From NCBI RefSeq assembly GCF_000255135.1, contig NC_016751.1, positions 2,108,001-2,172,000 on the forward strand: a DNA stretch of 64,000 bases. Direction: 5' to 3'. The DNA is from Marinitoga piezophila KA3 (GTDB lineage: Bacteria > Thermotogota > Thermotogae > Petrotogales > Petrotogaceae). The translations under genes were made by a program, and so were the position numbers. The notes under the pieces were generated by a model. It had not been told where the DNA came from. It did not search any database and saw only the letters and a list, made by a program, of their open reading frames with translations. Numbering within the stretch: position 1 is the stretch's first letter; every line of letters starts with the position of its first letter. This document shows positions 32,754-41,731 of the stretch, in pieces.

Positions 32754-34352
32754 ATGAAAAAAAGCATAGTAACAATAATATTGCTTACATTGCTATCATT
32801 GACATTATTTGGCTTTTCTGGTGATTTAAATTATATATACGGTTATAATTTCTCAAATAATGCATCAACAACATTTAGTGGATTAAAAACAAATATTACA
32901 CTTGAAAATGAACTCGACAATCTTTATTATAGATTTTCAATAGATTTATTCAAATTAGACGGTTTTGATTTAAATGTTAACTCAGATATTGATACAACAC
33001 AGTATGCAGCATTGATGCCATCATCAGTATATTTAATATCTCCATCATTACCATGGGCATTATATGTACTCAATGAAGCATTTGCAGATATTTATCTTGA
33101 TGAAGCAACATTAAGAGTCGGAAGGTTTATTCCTGATAGCGGCAGTTCAACATTTTACAGCCCTTCAGTAACAATTCCAGCACATGATGGAATTAATCCA
33201 TTTGAACCATTAAAAACATTACCTGTAGATGGAATATATTTAAATGGTTACATTGCAGACTATACATATGAATTAACCTTTACACCAAAAACATATGACG
33301 ATATACCTTCATTTATACTATATCCAAAAACAATAAACGAAACAATAATTTCTGAAAACGCAGCAACACTTACATATGCATTTACAACAAAAAAAGAAGA
33401 AGTGGAAAAAGCAACAGAAGAATTAGTAGCGTTATTATTATCTAAAGGACTTACAGAGGCTCAGGTTAAATATTATTTATCAAATCCAGCTTCATTAACT
33501 GATTTAGGTTTTACACAGGAACAAATTGGCGAAATATATGCAGGTCAAACATTAATGACATTGCCAGATACATATGAAGTTAAGAATACCTATACAGAAA
33601 CAAAGGATATAGATGAATTATTGCCTGTAAATAGCGATTATAGCGCAAAGGTTTCAATGGATATTTCAAATTACAATATTAAATTAGGCTATACTCATGA
33701 CCATTATCACTTTACAGTTCCAGAAACAATAGAAATAAATTATTCAAAAGATGGAACAGGAACATCAAAAACAACATTATACAGACCATATAGAAATGTA
33801 GTAACATTGGATTTCCAGGGTGTGTCATATTTCTTTGATTCTATAGGTTATCATGGCGAAGCAGCATTAATTATGCCAGAAAAAACATATGTAAAAGTAG
33901 ATACAACATATTATGTTCCAAATCCTGAAAATCCAACAACAACAGTTCAGACAAAAGATTCAACAGAAGTGGACATTTTTGAAAAGTATTATGTAAAGGC
34001 TGTAGGAGGTATCGAATATACACACGGAGAAGACTTTACATTGGGAATTGAAGGATTTAATGGCTTGCCAACAGAGGAATTAAAAGGACATCTTTCATTT
34101 GGAAGCGATATGTATATAAAAGCAAAGATAAACAATGTATCCTTTGAAGGTCTTGGATTAGCAGCGTTTTCAAAAATCAATGATAAATATGAACCTGGAT
34201 ATATGGGAACATTGAAAATTGCATATAATGGGATTGATAACTTCGAACCGTCAATACAGTTAAAATATGCATATGCCGAATCAGATCAACACTCATTAAA
34301 ATCAATGGAAGATTTAAATTCAATCTCATTAAATATAAAAATTTATTTCTAA
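32754..34352 (+). CDS. Outer-membrane beta-barrel protein of the RND operon
   Basis: A 532-residue exported protein with signal peptide (about 1-19, LTLFGFS), many Tyr-rich alternating strands, and a C-terminal phenylalanine (LNIKIYF), the typical signal for insertion of outer-membrane barrels. The family could not be named. A helical insert is seen around residues 220-265. As last gene of the RND/LolA-like operon it may be the outer-membrane receiver of the exported cargo. Ribosome site GGAGGCG. Confidence 0.82.
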   Translation: MKKSIVTIILLTLLSLTLFGFSGDLNYIYGYNFSNNASTTFSGLKTNITLENELDNLYYRFSIDLFKLDGFDLNVNSDIDTTQYAALMPSSVYLISPSLPWALYVLNEAFADIYLDEATLRVGRFIPDSGSSTFYSPSVTIPAHDGINPFEPLKTLPVDGIYLNGYIADYTYELTFTPKTYDDIPSFILYPKTINETIISENAATLTYAFTTKKEEVEKATEELVALLLSKGLTEAQVKYYLSNPASLTDLGFTQEQIGEIYAGQTLMTLPDTYEVKNTYTETKDIDELLPVNSDYSAKVSMDISNYNIKLGYTHDHYHFTVPETIEINYSKDGTGTSKTTLYRPYRNVVTLDFQGVSYFFDSIGYHGEAALIMPEKTYVKVDTTYYVPNPENPTTTVQTKDSTEVDIFEKYYVKAVGGIEYTHGEDFTLGIEGFNGLPTEELKGHLSFGSDMYIKAKINNVSFEGLGLAAFSKINDKYEPGYMGTLKIAYNGIDNFEPSIQLKYAYAESDQHSLKSMEDLNSISLNIKIYF

Positions 34353-34368
34353 TAAATAATATAAAATT

Positions 34369-34396
34369 AAAGTGCCGGGATTAATTCCGGCACTTT
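34369..34396. terminator. Bidirectional terminator after the RND operon
   Basis: Stem AAAGTGCCGGGA/TTCCGGCACTTT with one G-T pair and TTAA loop; followed by TGTTATTAAATTT on the plus strand. Confidence 0.85.
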
Positions 34397-34406
34397 GTTA
34401 TTAAAT

Positions 34407-36317
34407 TTAATCAGTAGTAAATATAATCTTTTCCAGTTCTCCTTTTATATTATCAAGATACCAATTAATCTTTAATAATTCTTCATCTGTAATACTTTCA
34501 TCATTTGTTGCTACTATATTACCATTTGCATCTATAATTGGACCGCTAAACACATCGTATTCCCTGTTTTTTATTGCGTTTTTCATTAATTCAATAAGAT
34601 TCTCGCTTTGTCCGGGAAGCAAATTCTTCGATTTAAATAATCTTACAATTTTTCTATCCATTCCATACCAGTACTTTCTTAAGTCCTTTAGATGTTTTGA
34701 AGTGGTAATTTCCCACTCATCATTCAAAAGTTTTTTTACAATTTTTTCATAAAAAGGTCCCCAATTCCATGTTGCAGCTGCTATATTGGTTTTTGGAAAT
34801 AATTCATCTTTTTTTATATTATATCCTATGCTATATACATTATGCTCATCGGCAATTTCCAGAGGAGTAAGAGTGTCGAGATTAGAAGCTATTATATCAT
34901 TTCCAGATTCTATAAGTTTCACCGTTAATTCCTTTTCTAATTCATAGTTTATCCATTCTTTTGTCCATTTTACGTCAATAACAGCTGATGGATTTACCAT
35001 TTTAACTCCTATAGCAAAAGCATTTAAATTCCTTACAAATAAAGGTAATGGATAAGGCGCAATAAACCCTATCTTATTTGATTTCGTCATAATTCCCGCT
35101 ATCATTCCTGTTAAAAATTGTGGTTGATATATTCTTCCGAAATATACAGAAAGATTTCTATAACTCTTATATCCCGCACAATTTAAGAACTTTACAGACA
35201 AATTATTTACAGCTGCTTTATAAGTTGAATCCATAAAATCAAAACTTGTAGTAATAATTAAATTATAATTCTTATCCACCAATTCTTGAATAACTTCATA
35301 TGAATCTTCTTTTTTTACATTCTCAATATATGTAGTATGAATTTTATCTTTAAACTTTTCTTCAATATAATTTCTTCCAATTTCATGAGCCTGAACCCAG
35401 GTGCTTTCATTAATAGTATTTCTATACACAAAAGCTATATTTAAAGTCTTTTCCTGTGCAGCTGACAATTTAATAAAAGAAGCTAACATTTCATGTAGTA
35501 AATCTTTTTTTTCTTCTAAATAAACAGTTTCAAGCTCCTTAATTAATTCTTTTACTCTTGCTTTTAATTCTTTGTCTAAAATATTATCTTCAATTCCATA
35601 TTTTTTTATATACTCAAGAAAGGCATCGCCGGTAGTCAAAGGAAGACTTTCGCCACCAAGAGAATGATACACCTTTCTAAAGTTCCAGTATATAAATTTT
35701 TCAAAATATTTGAAAAATTCATTTGGATTTTGATTGGTTTCCTTTATATGTTTTAAAAGGATTTCTTCAAGCTCTTTAAAGCTTCCTTCCCTTTTAAACC
35801 ATATCATATTTATTTTTGTTTTTTCATAAAAATCAAGAAACTCATAATAAATTCTGATTTTAGGGTCCAGTTCATCATATTTTGGTATTATCCTTCTTAC
35901 ATTTCCTACAATTGAAGGTGCTTCGAGATATTTTAAAACACTTGCTCGTTTATTTCCTTCTACAACATAAAAATAATTTAAAAATTCATAAGCTACTATA
36001 GGTTCCCTTATGCCTTCTTCCTGCTGTGCTTCAAAAAGATTCATCCATTTAATTGCAAATTCACTTGTTTCTTCTAACAATGGAAGAAAGTTTTTTGAAA
36101 ATGCACTTCTTCGGGATTCGTAATAAGTGCCTTTAACCTTTTTTAGCGGTATTTCTATTGTTCCAAGATATTGTTCTCCACTAATTTCATATTTTTGAAG
36201 CAAATGTTCTAAAGAAGGTAAATATCCATCTTTCCCTCTACCTTCCCAGTATAATAACTCCCTTTCCCCTTTTTTCTTTGCATTTTTGTATTCCTTTGCG
36301 CTGTCAAATCGATTCAT
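34407..36317 (-). CDS. ParB-like domain fused to a BMP (PnrA-like) binding domain, cytosolic
   Basis: A 636-residue protein without signal peptide or lipobox. The N-terminal part (about 40-140) resembles a ParB/sulfiredoxin-like domain: EGIREPIVAYEFL then VVEGNKRASVLKYL, where GNKR takes the place of the GxHR motif. A helical region follows (about 150-290). From about residue 290 the sequence looks like a basic-membrane-protein/PnrA family periplasmic-binding domain (LNIAFVYRNTINESTWVQAHEIGR, IITTSFDF, GFIAPYPLPLFVRNLNAFAIGV, NDIIASNLDT, AAATWNWGPFY). BMP domains bind purine nucleosides, normally outside the cell. Here it would be in the cytosol, suggesting a nucleoside- or nucleotide-sensing regulator or enzyme. 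It starts 19 bases after a phosphoesterase gene, in one operon. Confidence 0.78.
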   Translation of the reverse strand: MNRFDSAKEYKNAKKKGERELLYWEGRGKDGYLPSLEHLLQKYEISGEQYLGTIEIPLKKVKGTYYESRRSAFSKNFLPLLEETSEFAIKWMNLFEAQQEEGIREPIVAYEFLNYFYVVEGNKRASVLKYLEAPSIVGNVRRIIPKYDELDPKIRIYYEFLDFYEKTKINMIWFKREGSFKELEEILLKHIKETNQNPNEFFKYFEKFIYWNFRKVYHSLGGESLPLTTGDAFLEYIKKYGIEDNILDKELKARVKELIKELETVYLEEKKDLLHEMLASFIKLSAAQEKTLNIAFVYRNTINESTWVQAHEIGRNYIEEKFKDKIHTTYIENVKKEDSYEVIQELVDKNYNLIITTSFDFMDSTYKAAVNNLSVKFLNCAGYKSYRNLSVYFGRIYQPQFLTGMIAGIMTKSNKIGFIAPYPLPLFVRNLNAFAIGVKMVNPSAVIDVKWTKEWINYELEKELTVKLIESGNDIIASNLDTLTPLEIADEHNVYSIGYNIKKDELFPKTNIAAATWNWGPFYEKIVKKLLNDEWEITTSKHLKDLRKYWYGMDRKIVRLFKSKNLLPGQSENLIELMKNAIKNREYDVFSGPIIDANGNIVATNDESITDEELLKINWYLDNIKGELEKIIFTTD

Positions 36318-36336
36318 TATATCCTCTCCCCGAAAA

Positions 36337-37065
36337 TCATAAATAAATTTCCTTTAATTTAATCCTTCCATTTTCACCTTTTATTTTTACAATATCATGC
36401 AAATTTTCATCATATAATACATACTTAAAAGGAACTGTATTAAGTAAATATGAAATTCTCCCTTTATAATAAATCTTGAAATTTAAAGGTTTGCTGGTAT
36501 ATCTTGGATGAATATGGCCATAAAACCAGATTTTTGGAAAATATTTTAAATAAATTTTTGCTAATTGTTTTGAACCTTTGTGATAATCATCCATATCATC
36601 AAAAATATTTGAAATTCCCGGTGGCGAATGGGAGATAATCACATCCAGTTTTTTAAATCTATTTAAAAATTTGCTGCGATTTAACTTGTGGCAAAAAGCC
36701 CTTGCATCTTTTTCTTTAAAATGAAATGGTTTTTTACCATAAGATAATGCACCGGAAAATCCGGTGATATACACATCTTCAGAAATATTAAGAGCTGATT
36801 TGATATTTATAATTTCATTGTGGATTACTTTAATTCCTGTATAAATATTAGAAAAATCATTTAAATTTATATCTTCAAACTTTTTGAAATATTTTTTATC
36901 GTGATTTCCATAAATCATTAGGCTAATTTTAGGGGTTAATGTATTCAATAAAAAATCAAAATATCCCGGTGATAAATCACCGCAACCAAGCAAAATGTCG
37001 CATTTTTTAATTATTTTATGAATACTTCCCTTTTCTTCATCAGAAACTGCTACAATTTCTATCAT
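36337..37065 (-). CDS. Calcineurin-like metallophosphoesterase
   Basis: A 242-residue cytosolic phosphoesterase. Metal-binding motifs seen: GCGDLSPG, YGNHDKK, ISHSPPG and YGHIHPR. The first motif of the fold, normally DxH, reads SDEE here, so one metal-ligand His is missing; some branches of the family are built this way. The ATG at 37065 is chosen (GGGAG ten bases upstream) over a TTG eight codons earlier. It is the first gene of an operon with the ParB-BMP fusion, so its substrate may be a nucleotide linked to that protein; this is inference. Confidence 0.85.
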   Translation of the reverse strand: MIEIVAVSDEEKGSIHKIIKKCDILLGCGDLSPGYFDFLLNTLTPKISLMIYGNHDKKYFKKFEDINLNDFSNIYTGIKVIHNEIINIKSALNISEDVYITGFSGALSYGKKPFHFKEKDARAFCHKLNRSKFLNRFKKLDVIISHSPPGISNIFDDMDDYHKGSKQLAKIYLKYFPKIWFYGHIHPRYTSKPLNFKIYYKGRISYLLNTVPFKYVLYDENLHDIVKIKGENGRIKLKEIYL

Positions 37066-37112
37066 CAATATCTGTCTCCCTGCTGTCAACTATAACTTTT
37101 CCACTTAATTAA

Positions 37113-37289
37113 TTATAACATGCTAATAAAAAAACGAAGCCAATAGGCTTCGCTTATAAAATTACTAAATTTTAAATATTTTAATATTTTCATTCTATTT
37201 TCCTGTTTTCCTATAAAAACATTTAACCGTTTTAACTCAATATCTATATCCTTAAGAACTATAAAATTTTTAACCTTTATTCTTTCCAT
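37113..37289 (-). pseudogene. Remnant of an AAA ATPase gene (5' end only)
   Basis: A 58-codon frame with a good ribosome site (GGAGATG) and promoter encodes an N-terminus very like ABC/SMC-like AAA ATPases: MERIKVKNFIVLKDIDIEL then NVFIG. The Walker A motif that should follow (GxQASGKS type) is destroyed (GKQENRMK), and the frame runs into a terminator hairpin before its own stop. So this looks like the surviving first tenth of a gene whose rest has been lost, although it may still be transcribed. Confidence 0.65.
37128..37152 (-). terminator. Terminator on the minus strand inside the ATPase remnant
   Basis: Stem CGAAGCC/GGCTTCG (37135-37152, four-base loop), followed on the minus strand by seven T. 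Confidence 0.85.
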
Positions 37290-37376
37290 ACAATCATCTC
37301 CTGGTATAATTGGTGGTTTTATAGAAATAGTATTATTTTCAATATAATATAAAGTTATTTCACTTACTCTGCAAAT

Positions 37377-37385
37377 ATTATACCA
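37377..37385 (-). promoter_or_regulatory. Extended -10 promoter before the ATPase remnant
   Basis: TGGTATAAT on the minus strand, 88 bases before the remnant's ATG. The identical 9-mer precedes three intact minus-strand operons in this window. Confidence 0.45.
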
Positions 37386-37583
37386 TATTTATTATGATAC
37401 TTCTAAATTTTGAATGAAATCTTTCAATTATTATTGAAACCATTTAGTATTTGTGAAATCATCATAAAAACAAAAAATTTTCTAAATTAAAATATTTAGT
37501 TAATAAAAATTACAAAAAAAAAAAAAATGATACATTATAGTTGGTAATTTAATATTTTATTCAATTGAAAATAAGGGGGCAGG
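37386..37583. other. Intergenic region before the LVIVD lipoprotein gene
   Basis: About 200 bases of very AT-rich sequence with an unbroken run of 14 A at 37513-37526. It must hold the promoter of the lipoprotein gene, but no clear -35/-10 pair is seen. No further gene was found in it. Confidence 0.4.
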
Positions 37584-39815
37584 ATGATGAAAAGAGTCAT
37601 TGTATTTTTGATGGTGACAATAACTATGCTGTTTTTTATGGTATCCTGTTTTCACCAATCGGAAAAAGCAAAAGAAAATATTCAAACAATAGCACCAACT
37701 ACTCCAGAGCCTGTAGATGGAGCAAAAAATGTAAGTATAAATCACCTATGTTTGAAATGGAAAGGATCAATAGGTTCAGAAGGAGATATTATAAGTTATG
37801 ATGTGTATTTTGGAGAATCACAGAATTCGATGAAACTAGTTTATAAAGATTTAGATGAAACTTCTGTAAATATACCTGAACTTGAAAAAAGTAAAACATA
37901 CTATTGGAAAGTGGTTGCGAAAAATCGTAAAGGAGAGGAAATATCAAGTAAAGTATGGTCATTTACAACAGAAAAGAAAATGATTCAAAATGGTTATATG
38001 TTTGTGTATGGTGATGGTATGCTTGCAATATATGATGTAAATTCAGATCCGGAACATCCGGTATTTGTATCATCAATAGATTTGCCGCATGAATCTACAA
38101 GTTTCTGTTTTGACGGTGTATATTTGTATACCGAAGATCTTGATATAATTGATCTTAGCGATGTAAAAAATCCAGAATTAATAGAAAAGCATGATGGTGC
38201 GTATATGCCATCGGATGCTCGAGATATTGTAGTAACAAATGGTTATGCGTATATAGCAACTTTTGATAAGCTGGAAATAGTGGATATAAGCGATAAAACG
38301 AATCCTAAAAAGATAGGGATGTATAATACAGGATATGTTTATGGAGTATATGTAGATGGAAATTATGCATATCTTGCAGCTGGTATTTCAGGTCTGGAAA
38401 TAGTGGATATAAGCGATAAAGCAAATCCTAAAAAAGTGGGAAATTATGATACAGGGACAGCTTATGGAGTATATATAGATGGAAATTATGCATATGTGGC
38501 AGATTATGATAATGGGTTGGTAATAGTTGATATAACAAATAAAACAAATCCAATAAAGGTAACGTCAGTTTCAACAAATGGTTCTGCATATGAAATTATT
38601 GGTATAAAAATATATGGTGTTCAAAAAAATATATTTCTTGGAACTGAAGGAGGATTAAAAGCTGTTGATATAACTGATTTAAACAAAGCGTATCTTATTG
38701 ATTCATATTTTGATGATTTTTCAGTACATCATGGCGTGATCTCAGGTGATTATGCTTATGTAACAGGGGATGGGTATGCGGTAGTTGATATTAGTAATCA
38801 ATATAGTTTTGATAAACCAATTTATGAATATGTAGATAAATATTCAAATCCTTCTGCATATAGCGGTGTTCATGTGGATGATTATGATATTATTGCAGCG
38901 GGAGATAGTGGACTTGCTATATATAATGAAACAACAAGGAAAACATATACTCTTTATCTTGAAGGTACAGCAAGAGATGTTTTTGTAGATGATAATTATG
39001 CATATGTAGCAAATTATTATCATGGTTTGGAAATAGTGGATATAAGTGATAAAACGAATCCTAAAAAAGTAGGAGATTATGATCCCGGTTATTTTTATAG
39101 TGTAGAGGGAGTGTACGTGGAAGGAAATTATGCATATCTTGCAGCTGGAGATTCTGGACTTGTAATAGTAGATATAAGTGATAAAACAAAACCCAAAAAG
39201 GTAGGAAGTTATAATAATTTTACTAAGGTTTACGGAGTATATGTGGACGGTGATTATGCATATATAGCAGGTTTTGATAAAGGTCTGGTAATAGTGGATA
39301 TAAGTGATAAAACAAATCCAAGAAAAATAGGGGAGTATAATACTACTGGTTTAGGTTTTGCTATAGGAATATATGTGGATGGTGATTATGCATATGTTGC
39401 AAATAGTTATAAAGGCTTAGAAATAGTGGATATAAGTGATAAGACAAATCCAGTAAAGGTGGGGGCGTATAGTCCAGGTTATTTTTATAATGTAGAGAAA
39501 GTATATGTAGATGGGAATTACGCATATCTTGCAGCTGGAAATTCAGAGTTTGTAATAGTAGATATAAGCGACAAAACAAATCCAACAAAAATAGCAGCTT
39601 ATGATACAAAAAATATTTCTGAGATAACATCGCCTGTTAAAATTAAAAATTATGATTATGGTTATATTTATGATGTGAAATTTGATTCAAATAATAATGT
39701 TGTTTATGTTGCAGGGTCAATGGGATATATGCAGATAAATGTTTTAAAGCCAGATTCTGTAAGAATTAATTGGAAGATACCAATGTCAGATTTTGGGGCA
39801 ATTTTAATCTGGTAA
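37584..39815 (+). CDS. LVIVD-repeat lipoprotein with fibronectin type III-like domain
   Basis: A 743-residue exported protein with a lipoprotein-type signal (Cys22 in MVSC). Residues about 40-130 look like a fibronectin type III domain (EPVDGAKNVS, YDVYFGES, TYYWKVVAKN). The rest is a chain of LVIVD repeats of about 44 residues, each with GLxIVDISDKTNPKKV and then YGVYVDGNYAYLA, expected to form a beta-propeller on the cell surface. About nine copies are good and three degenerate. Proteins of this type are found in envelopes of many bacteria and archaea, with adhesion or binding roles suggested but unproven. Two ATGs overlap; GGGGG upstream fits either (37584 or 37587). Confidence 0.87.
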   Translation: MMKRVIVFLMVTITMLFFMVSCFHQSEKAKENIQTIAPTTPEPVDGAKNVSINHLCLKWKGSIGSEGDIISYDVYFGESQNSMKLVYKDLDETSVNIPELEKSKTYYWKVVAKNRKGEEISSKVWSFTTEKKMIQNGYMFVYGDGMLAIYDVNSDPEHPVFVSSIDLPHESTSFCFDGVYLYTEDLDIIDLSDVKNPELIEKHDGAYMPSDARDIVVTNGYAYIATFDKLEIVDISDKTNPKKIGMYNTGYVYGVYVDGNYAYLAAGISGLEIVDISDKANPKKVGNYDTGTAYGVYIDGNYAYVADYDNGLVIVDITNKTNPIKVTSVSTNGSAYEIIGIKIYGVQKNIFLGTEGGLKAVDITDLNKAYLIDSYFDDFSVHHGVISGDYAYVTGDGYAVVDISNQYSFDKPIYEYVDKYSNPSAYSGVHVDDYDIIAAGDSGLAIYNETTRKTYTLYLEGTARDVFVDDNYAYVANYYHGLEIVDISDKTNPKKVGDYDPGYFYSVEGVYVEGNYAYLAAGDSGLVIVDISDKTKPKKVGSYNNFTKVYGVYVDGDYAYIAGFDKGLVIVDISDKTNPRKIGEYNTTGLGFAIGIYVDGDYAYVANSYKGLEIVDISDKTNPVKVGAYSPGYFYNVEKVYVDGNYAYLAAGNSEFVIVDISDKTNPTKIAAYDTKNISEITSPVKIKNYDYGYIYDVKFDSNNNVVYVAGSMGYMQINVLKPDSVRINWKIPMSDFGAILIW
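38230..39610 (+). repeat. LVIVD coding repeats
   Basis: The DNA around TGGATATAAG(C/T)GATAAAAC recurs almost unchanged at about 38280, 38404, 39039, 39168, 39297, 39427 and 39561, with a spacing near 130 bases. The close DNA identity points to recent duplication or gene conversion among copies. Confidence 0.8.
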
Positions 39816-39837
39816 AAATAATTTTTAATTTCTTTAA

Positions 39838-39881
39838 TTCCCTGATAGAATTATATTACAATTCTATCAGGGAATGTTTTT
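39838..39881 (+). terminator. Terminator after the LVIVD gene
   Basis: A 15-bp perfect stem (TTCCCTGATAGAATT, seven-base loop) followed by TGTTTTTG. Confidence 0.9.
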
Positions 39882-39932
39882 GTATTTTTCCGTATTTAAG
39901 CCTAAACATGAGAAAAAGATAATAAATGTTTT

Positions 39933-40889
39933 TTATTGTATTTCTATATCATAAATAATTGTGGATAGTCTGTCTAATTCTCTATCAACATATGCTGGAT
40001 ATGGGATTATTCCTCTATCTCTGCAATTTTTGATATAATCATCTATTATATCGATGTTTATATTATCTTCATCGACCACATAATCTACGCTCAATACCAC
40101 TTTTCCAGAAGATAGGATTTTGTTTATGTATTTTAGCTTATATTCTGTTTCAGTGCTTTTTTGTATTAAGTAATTTCCGTTGTCGAGTTGTTCTGAATCA
40201 TAAAATAAATCTTCAATTCCAATTCCAGAAATGGTTTTTAAATATATTCCATTATTATCGTAATCCAGTATATCTTCACCATTTTGAGGTATAATCAAGA
40301 AGTTTTCTTTTTTACTTCTGGCATAATTTGCTATTTCCACAACAAAATCTATCATGTCCTTTGCTGTTTCTTCAATAGGTCTTTGATCAACTTGTGGTGC
40401 TTCACCTTCATTTGACCAATAATAATATGCATCGATTATATCGAGATATACACCTGAAAAGCCCATGTCAATTATTTTATCAAGATAATCGTAAATTATC
40501 TTTTTCCAGTCTTCGTTCCAGTATTTTACTTTATAATTCCCTTCCCAATCAGGGTTTTCAGGTCCAAGCCATGAAGGAGGATTAGTTTTCCATTCATCAT
40601 GCCAATAGTATCTATAATCTTCAGCTTCACCAATACTAAGATAGCAGATTGGTGCCATTCCAACACCTTTTAATTTTTTTATTTCATCATATGTATATTT
40701 TCCATCTTCTAATCCAGTTCTGGAATAGTCCATTACAAGAAAATTTACAGGATATGTGATTATTTCCTGAATGTTTATATTCTGTAATTGATATACGAAG
40801 TATCTATTTTCATAATTGGGTTTTAAAAAAGAGCAACTTAGTAAAATAATTAAAGTGGATATAATAACAATTATAACCTTTATTTTCAT
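39933..40889 (-). CDS. GH114-like lipoprotein (TM1410 family, putative polygalactosaminidase)
   Basis: A 318-residue lipoprotein (Cys19 in LLSC) with the TIM-barrel pattern of the TM1410/MJ1477 family, related to glycoside hydrolase family 114: FLVMDYSRTG, GMAPICYLSIGEAEDYRYYW, WLGPENPDWEGNYKVKYW, GFSGVYLDIIDAYYYW, IPQNGEDIL. GH114 members cut alpha-1,4-linked polygalactosamine, and the fold is also in PelA, which processes the Pel biofilm polysaccharide. The substrate here is unknown. The gene overlaps the end of an EamA permease gene by four bases (ATGA), so the two are translated together. Ribosome site AAGGGGG. Confidence 0.88.
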   Translation of the reverse strand: MKIKVIIVIISTLIILLSCSFLKPNYENRYFVYQLQNINIQEIITYPVNFLVMDYSRTGLEDGKYTYDEIKKLKGVGMAPICYLSIGEAEDYRYYWHDEWKTNPPSWLGPENPDWEGNYKVKYWNEDWKKIIYDYLDKIIDMGFSGVYLDIIDAYYYWSNEGEAPQVDQRPIEETAKDMIDFVVEIANYARSKKENFLIIPQNGEDILDYDNNGIYLKTISGIGIEDLFYDSEQLDNGNYLIQKSTETEYKLKYINKILSSGKVVLSVDYVVDEDNINIDIIDDYIKNCRDRGIIPYPAYVDRELDRLSTIIYDIEIQ

Positions 40890-41731
40890 TGAAATTCCCC
40901 CTTGTTATTTTTTTGAAAAATATATTTTGAATTAGCGGTAAGTATACTTAATATCAATATAATAGCTCCTAAAAATTGTGTAGCATTTAAAGTTTCTTTT
41001 AAAATAATAAAAGATAGTAATGCTGAAAATATAGGTTGGGTAAGGAATAGAATAGCTGTTAGGTTACTTCCTATATTTTTTTGATGTTTTAGCTGTAGAA
41101 AGATAACGATTATACTTCCAATTATTGCAGAATAAAATATTGTTAATAATGAAATAGCATTTATATTGTATGATGCTTTGAAAATTAAAGAGAAAATTCC
41201 ACTGATAATAGTTACAGTTAAAAACTGAAATGTTAAAAGCGATTTTTCTTCCACTTTTTGACTGAAGTTTGTTATTAGTACTATATGCAAAGCGAAGCTG
41301 ATAGCACATATTATCATTAGCATATCTCCTATATTAAATCCATTAATTCCACCAGATAACAGGTAAGAACCCACTATGGAAAAGGTTAATCCGATTATTT
41401 GAAATTTGTTGATTTTTTCTCTGTTGATTAAATATGCAAATATAGGAATAAAAATTATATATTGTGAGGTAATAAAACCTGCTTTGGTTGCTGTGGTGTA
41501 TTTTATACCTACAATTTGTGAAATATAACCAATTGATAAAACTATTCCCAATATCGAAGAATAAAAGAAATTACCAAATTTAAATATTATCGAAGAAAAA
41601 ATAAAAGCAATGAAAAATCTTAATGTTGTATATGCCAGAGGATTTATATTGTTTAATCCAAGCTTTTGAATAGGAAATGTGCTTCCCATTAATAATGCGG
41701 CAAGTATTATATAAAAGATGGATTTTTTCAT
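40886..41731 (-). CDS. EamA family (DMT superfamily) permease
   Basis: A 281-residue membrane protein with ten predicted helices in two repeated halves, including the EamA motif around MGSTFPIQKLGLNNINPLAYTTLRF at the N-terminus. Such proteins export amino acids, nucleotide-like compounds or other small metabolites; the substrate is not predictable. It is cotranscribed with the GH114-like lipoprotein gene that it overlaps by four bases. Ribosome site GGAGGTT. Confidence 0.9.
   Translation of the reverse strand: MKKSIFYIILAALLMGSTFPIQKLGLNNINPLAYTTLRFFIAFIFSSIIFKFGNFFYSSILGIVLSIGYISQIVGIKYTTATKAGFITSQYIIFIPIFAYLINREKINKFQIIGLTFSIVGSYLLSGGINGFNIGDMLMIICAISFALHIVLITNFSQKVEEKSLLTFQFLTVTIISGIFSLIFKASYNINAISLLTIFYSAIIGSIIVIFLQLKHQKNIGSNLTAILFLTQPIFSALLSFIILKETLNATQFLGAIILILSILTANSKYIFQKNNKGEFQ

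Noticed and set aside
38230-39610. Regular DNA repeats as a CRISPR array
   Set aside because: The repeats are in frame inside a coding gene, encode the LVIVD motif and have spacers that encode homologous protein.
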